From assembly GCA_036796255.1 (NCBI GenBank), contig DAIRDH010000091.1, forward strand, positions 1 to 9,867: 9,867 nt of DNA, read 5' to 3'. The notes beneath the pieces are model-generated. The model saw only the letters and a program-made list of their open reading frames with translations. It did no database searches and had not been told where the DNA came from. The translations under genes were made by a program, and so were the position numbers. The stretch's first letter is position 1, and the number at the start of each line of letters is the position of its first letter. Shown here one piece after another: positions 6,173 through 9,867 of the stretch. Source of the DNA: T3Sed10-241 sp036796255. Lineage in GTDB: Bacteria > Bacteroidota > Bacteroidia > Flavobacteriales_D > Cryomorphaceae.

Positions 6173-9163
6173 CTATTTCAAATGCATTAGCTTACCACTA
6201 TGCACTTGTTTTCCATCAGTATGTACAGTAAAGAAAAGCATACCTACAGGTAGGTTGTGCCCATCGATTACAATGAGTTTATCCCCATTGCCATGCCGGC
6301 TTTGCTGCACCATACGTCCGGTGAGGTCAAAGAAGTGAACCTGGAGATCATTGTATCCCGCGAGGCTCTCGTCAAGCAGCAAGTTGAGCTGGCCATTGAA
6401 TGGATTGGGGTAAGCCTTGATCAAACCATCTGATGAATCTTTCGCTTCCGGTGTAGCTGATTTCGGATCTTCCGTGGTAAAGGCCAGGTCTTCTTCCTCA
6501 AAGGGCGTGTAGGTCAAGGACTGTGCAACATAATGCATGTTGAGCATGGATACATTGCTGTGGCTATCGAGAAACTCAAGTGGAAACATTTCAGGAAGCA
6601 TTTCGGGCAGCACTCCGGTGCTATCAAGTCCGAGTGGTATTGTCACCATTTGCAAGAGCGAGTTTTCGGCATCAATCCAAGTCGGCTCAGGAAGCTCCAG
6701 GTAATATGCGAGACTTGCAGCCAAACGCTGATATGACGATGGCTTGTAGTCATTCAGAAGGCTAAGCATCGCTGCAGGGCCTAGCTCACCAAGGGTGTCA
6801 GCCTGAAACCTGTCGACAACCTCACTCCAAAAATCATCGTACTCCCCATTGAGGGTTTGTAGATCCATCAGAGAATCCAGCGCATTGCTTGCCATAGTCA
6901 GCTCACCAGTCCCATCCAGAGAGCTCTCGTCAACCATCGTTTCGAAGAGCTCCAGTTCTGAACCCACTAGAGAGAGCGAGACTTGAGCAGCATCTATGGT
7001 TTCCTCCAAGTCCTCGGCTATCTGGGTGATAAATGCAAGTAGCCCCACTTGTGCATCGCTGTCGCCGCTTTCGGCTTCAAGTCTACCAGGTAAGCGTACG
7101 AATCTGGGATCGGCACTATGCACTATCGGGCAAGAGGTTTGGCTGATGAAAGGTTCATTGCACTGAATAAAATTGAATTGTGGTGTGCCATTTACAGGTG
7201 TATATTGATTGGGCAACAAGCGCACGGGTGGCGTTGGGTTGTGGAAATAGTTCAGAAAAGCGAACGAGCTATGCAGTTGCGAAGTATTTATTCTGAAGTC
7301 CATGTGATTTGATCCCGAATGACTAAACAGATTGCTCGCCGGGTTATTCTCCCAAAAGCAATTTCCCTGATAAGGGCTAACAATACCTGAATTTACAAGG
7401 ATATCGTTGGTTGATATTGGAGCGTTGAAGGTATTGCATCGGAATTGCACACCAGAAAATGAGAACAATTGCGGTTCGGAATAACCATTTATGCCATTGG
7501 CGACAATTCCATGCTCGAGCCGGGTAAATGTGTTGCGGTAAATTCGATTGTTACTTGCACCTGACGAAGTCACCTTAATCCCGGTACTCCTTGGGATACC
7601 TGCACTTGGATTGACACGAATATTGTTGTTTTCAACTTTGTATCCCGTACTCGCAATGAGTTCAATACCTGTGAGAAGAGTACCGAATGGATTCAGCCGA
7701 ATGGTGTTGTCCAAAGCCGAAGCATTGGTGGTATTGTTAAAATAGATTGCCCTGTTTACATTATCGAAAAGACTGTATCCCACATAGGCTTGCCGCCAAT
7801 TGAGGGCAAAGTTGATCACGCTGATCGCATGGTTGATATTGTAAAATTCACATTTGTAGTAAGTGCATGATCCAGTCCAGTCTGGCTCGCAATAGGGCAA
7901 TACCCTCAGTCCTGAGCGGAAGCTGTATATTCCATTGCCATCAGTCGATAGTGCATTGGATTGTGTGTACTCATTGTTAAAAGTACATCCATGAAAACTT
8001 ACGCCATTGACATTGCTGAGCCATACAAACCGTGTATGGGGTCCATGCCCTAAATCGAAGAGGTCTTGGGTGGTTCGGAATGTAACGCGTCGTATTGCGC
8101 TGAGATTCCAGCCGGTAGTACCAACTCCGTGATTGTATTTGTTGAATCGAATTCCGATTTTGTTGTCTTTAAGCTCACTCAACGACAAATCGAGTACACC
8201 TCCGCCGAAACTTGAACTCGGTCCAACAAGTATTCCAACTTGTGCAAACTCAATCATACTGTTGTTGCGCATGGTAAAGCGTCCCTGCCGGCTTGATGCC
8301 TGAGCCTCATTGGCTCGGCCTTCCACCACTACGCCGGTCCATAGATCGGCAGCACAAGGACACTCCTGTGGGGGGTCGGGTATGCTCGAGGTCTCCATCT
8401 GTCCCATTGTAGCGTTAGGTAGAGGAGGAGGTGGTGGCGGAGGGGTATTGGTAGTGCAGCAATCGAATGTTTTTCCGGAGCAGCGCAAGTCGGCGGTGAA
8501 GGTTGTTCCATTGATGGTGAGCTTTCCTCCAGCGGTTGAACCAAGCCCTCTCTCAATGACCACGCGCGCCTGGGGCCCGAAGTACACGTTCATATTGTTG
8601 ATGATAACGTTCGAACCGCGTTTTATGCGCAACTCAGTTTTTACATAGGCATCAGCACCAGTGCCATTGTTGAGCGGGTTGTTATTTTGATTCCATGTGT
8701 GTGAACCGGGAGTTGTGGAGTATTGATCAATTCCAGGGTTGTGTTCTTTGCAACACTCACAACTGAAGTTTTCAAAGTCTCCGTAGCTATTGTCGTCATC
8801 TACTTGTGTGGGGAGCATGTATCTCAATCCAGGACTGTTCAAAGTTCCATCATTTCCGTAAGGATCTTGCGCTGTGGCTATTTGAACAAGATTGGGTGCA
8901 AAATTAGAAGACAGCTGTGCTGGAAGGCTTGCGTTGGAAATTGATCCTATATGGGTTGATTTTGCCAGGTACAATGTATTTCCCGAGCGCTCGATCATCG
9001 ACGGCCTGAAATCATTCATTGACGGCGGTAATAAAGGAGTGACCAAGCTATTGGTCTGCACGTCCCATACATCCAGTGGGTTGGGCCAAATGCTATTTTG
9101 GGAGTGTGTAAAGTACAGATATCGGCCTGTTTGGTCAAACTCTAAACCATGAATTCTCGAAAA
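6173..9163 (-). CDS. C-terminal part of a giant T9SS surface protein: beta-helix plus sorting domain
   Basis: This frame encodes about 1,000 residues ending at TAG 6175-6173. The first usable start would be GTG at 9061. However, the frame is open further upstream and reads FSRIHGLEFDQTGRYLYFTHS, a beta-propeller blade that completes the upstream fragment. The true gene therefore probably continues across a frameshift at 9160-9163. Domains in order are: the end of a propeller-like region (about 9163-8900); a Cys-rich linker with CECC, DCC and CPC clusters and seven consecutive prolines (about 8770-8335); a right-handed parallel beta-helix with many NN and GI turns (about 8340-7395); a mostly helical acidic spacer (about 7085-6570); and an 80-residue type A T9SS sorting domain (6415-6176) opening with AYPNPFNG and containing FDLTGRMV. 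The product is predicted to cross the outer membrane by T9SS and become surface-attached or released. The ligand or substrate is unknown. It is convergent with the dapA-side operon. Confidence 0.85.
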   Translation of the reverse strand, partial: FSRIHGLEFDQTGRYLYFTHSQNSIWPNPLDVWDVQTNSLVTPLLPPSMNDFRPSMIERSGNTLYLAKSTHIGSISNASLPAQLSSNFAPNLVQIATAQDPYGNDGTLNSPGLRYMLPTQVDDDNSYGDFENFSCECCKEHNPGIDQYSTTPGSHTWNQNNNPLNNGTGADAYVKTELRIKRGSNVIINNMNVYFGPQARVVIERGLGSTAGGKLTINGTTFTADLRCSGKTFDCCTTNTPPPPPPPLPNATMGQMETSSIPDPPQECPCAADLWTGVVVEGRANEAQASSRQGRFTMRNNSMIEFAQVGILVGPSSSFGGGVLDLSLSELKDNKIGIRFNKYNHGVGTTGWNLSAIRRVTFRTTQDLFDLGHGPHTRFVWLSNVNGVSFHGCTFNNEYTQSNALSTDGNGIYSFRSGLRVLPYCEPDWTGSCTYYKCEFYNINHAISVINFALNWRQAYVGYSLFDNVNRAIYFNNTTNASALDNTIRLNPFGTLLTGIELIASTGYKVENNNIRVNPSAGIPRSTGIKVTSSGASNNRIYRNTFTRLEHGIVANGINGYSEPQLFSFSGVQFRCNTFNAPISTNDILVNSGIVSPYQGNCFWENNPASNLFSHSGSNHMDFRINTSQLHSSFAFLNYFHNPTPPVRLLPNQYTPVNGTPQFNFIQCNEPFISQTSCPIVHSADPRFVRLPGRLEAESGDSDAQVGLLAFITQIAEDLEETIDAAQVSLSLVGSELELFETMVDESSLDGTGELTMASNALDSLMDLQTLNGEYDDFWSEVVDRFQADTLGELGPAAMLSLLNDYKPSSYQRLAASLAYYLELPEPTWIDAENSLLQMVTIPLGLDSTGVLPEMLPEMFPLEFLDSHSNVSMLNMHYVAQSLTYTPFEEEDLAFTTEDPKSATPEAKDSSDGLIKAYPNPFNGQLNLLLDESLAGYNDLQVHFFDLTGRMVQQSRHGNGDKLIVIDGHNLPVGMLFFTVHTDGKQVHSGKLMHLK

Positions 9164-9867
9164 CCTTCCCCAATCACACCATCCAGACTGATGGTCTGAA
9201 TAGAAGAGACCACCACTTCCATAGAATTGTCTAAATCTAAAATATTTATTAAGCGTCCTTGAGCTCCGCCTTGAGCAGTGATTGGAACTGCCATCCGGAA
9301 GTTTCCATTAGCCAACTCAATTATTTCCATTTCGGTACGTTCCTGACCAGTTATTGGATGTCCTCCTTGCGGCAGGCTGTAGTGATAATTGTCAAAATGA
9401 ATGCCCCCTTCGTCAATCTTGTACCTTATGAGATTAATACCATCCAAAACCCACAGATAGCGAAAGCAATTGTTTATTAGTGGGGTTACTGCTATGCGGT
9501 AGTTACCAGAGTTTCCAACATATAATGATGTTCCATATTGAGATTGGTGATTGGTAGTGTAGTCGAGCTGCATACTGGTCAAGGTAGCTCCCTGACCTTC
9601 GGTATCCTGACCTACCATGGCACCAGTGGCAAATGGATTCATGGTATTCTCCAAGGTCAAGTCATAGATGCCGTAATACACATCCATGATTTGAGTTTGA
9701 TTGTACTGGTTGAAGGGAGTGGAAGGGAAAATCACTGCAAACTTTGAACAAGAAGTACCCAGGGGCACAATAATTGACTGGTCTATTCCCTTGACCCTCT
9801 CCGAGAAGAAATACGAGGGTGCATGTTTGAAAAAGTTTACCAGCCAGCCATTTTTGTCATACAAGCC
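9142..9867 (-). CDS. Upstream part of the same giant T9SS protein (beta-propeller-like), frameshifted and cut by the window edge
   Basis: This minus-strand frame is open from the window edge (the codon before the TTG at 9864 is a sense Gly) to a TAG at 9144-9142. It gives about 241 residues. The sequence is typical of the propeller-like front half of large Bacteroidota T9SS proteins, with strand-rich segments such as FRYLWVLDGINLIRYKI, EIIELANGNFRMAV and RLINILDLDNSMEVV. It ends SLDGVIGEGF and then reads the off-frame REFMV before stopping. Shifting one base at the T4 run of the coding strand joins GEGF to SRIHGLEF in the downstream frame. I therefore regard this and the next fragment as one gene carrying a missing base, either a real mutation or a sequencing or assembly error. 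No start or signal peptide is visible because the gene continues beyond the window. Confidence 0.8.
   Translation of the reverse strand, partial: GLYDKNGWLVNFFKHAPSYFFSERVKGIDQSIIVPLGTSCSKFAVIFPSTPFNQYNQTQIMDVYYGIYDLTLENTMNPFATGAMVGQDTEGQGATLTSMQLDYTTNHQSQYGTSLYVGNSGNYRIAVTPLINNCFRYLWVLDGINLIRYKIDEGGIHFDNYHYSLPQGGHPITGQERTEMEIIELANGNFRMAVPITAQGGAQGRLINILDLDNSMEVVVSSIQTISLDGVIGEGFREFMV

Noticed and set aside
8310..8648. Plus-strand frame with a poly-glycine run
   Set aside because: It is the complement of the polyproline and Cys-rich linker of the minus-strand surface protein and has no other support.
6173..9061. Independent gene starting at GTG 9061
   Set aside because: There is no signal peptide, although a T9SS cargo needs one, and coding-like sequence continues upstream in the same frame (RIHGLEFDQTGRYLYFTHS). 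The GTG is internal.
9157..9166. Programmed -1 ribosomal frameshift in the surface gene
   Set aside because: GGTTTTC is only a weak slippery site and I saw no clear downstream pseudoknot or upstream stimulator. A missing base is simpler.

Overview
The window looks like chromosome of a Bacteroidota bacterium, probably of the Flavobacteriales or a close relative. The evidence is a type IX secretion (T9SS) type A sorting domain on a very large surface protein, a perfect Bacteroidota-type promoter (TTG-N19-TAnnTTTG), little sign of Shine-Dalgarno sequences, and a ligA / DUF6913-like / dapA gene order. The ligA-dapA link is my recollection of Bacteroidota genomes and was not searched.

Layout. Positions 1-66 (minus) hold only the signal-peptide end of an exported protein that leaves the window. 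Positions 67-562 are a divergent intergenic region. It carries a near-ideal minus-strand promoter, an interrupted CT dinucleotide repeat, a 12-bp palindrome and a weak plus-strand promoter. Positions 563-6043 (plus) are a compact row of six genes: prmC (release-factor glutamine methyltransferase), an exported beta-barrel-like protein, ligA (NAD-dependent DNA ligase), a DUF6913-like protein, dapA (4-hydroxy-tetrahydrodipicolinate synthase) and an SRPBCC-fold protein. The first four junctions all overlap (4, 11, 4 and 14-17 bases), so the genes are probably co-transcribed and translationally coupled. Positions 6044-6172 are a convergent gap with a strong hairpin terminator. Positions 6173-9867 (minus) are one giant cell-surface gene, cut by the window edge. 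It encodes a beta-propeller-like part, a Cys-rich/polyproline linker, a parallel beta-helix, a helical spacer and a T9SS C-terminal domain. Its reading frame is broken once, at an A4 run (9160-9163).

How the genes relate. The plus-strand operon is housekeeping: translation termination, DNA replication and repair, and lysine/peptidoglycan precursor synthesis, with three poorly characterised companions. The minus-strand gene is an accessory surface or secreted protein with lower GC in the lines I counted. I found no CRISPR array, tRNA, rRNA, insertion sequence, integrase or phage gene. No obviously new system is present. The points most worth a second look are the frameshift in the giant gene, a DapA whose lysine-feedback site appears lost, and the tightly overlapped DUF6913-like gene between ligA and dapA.
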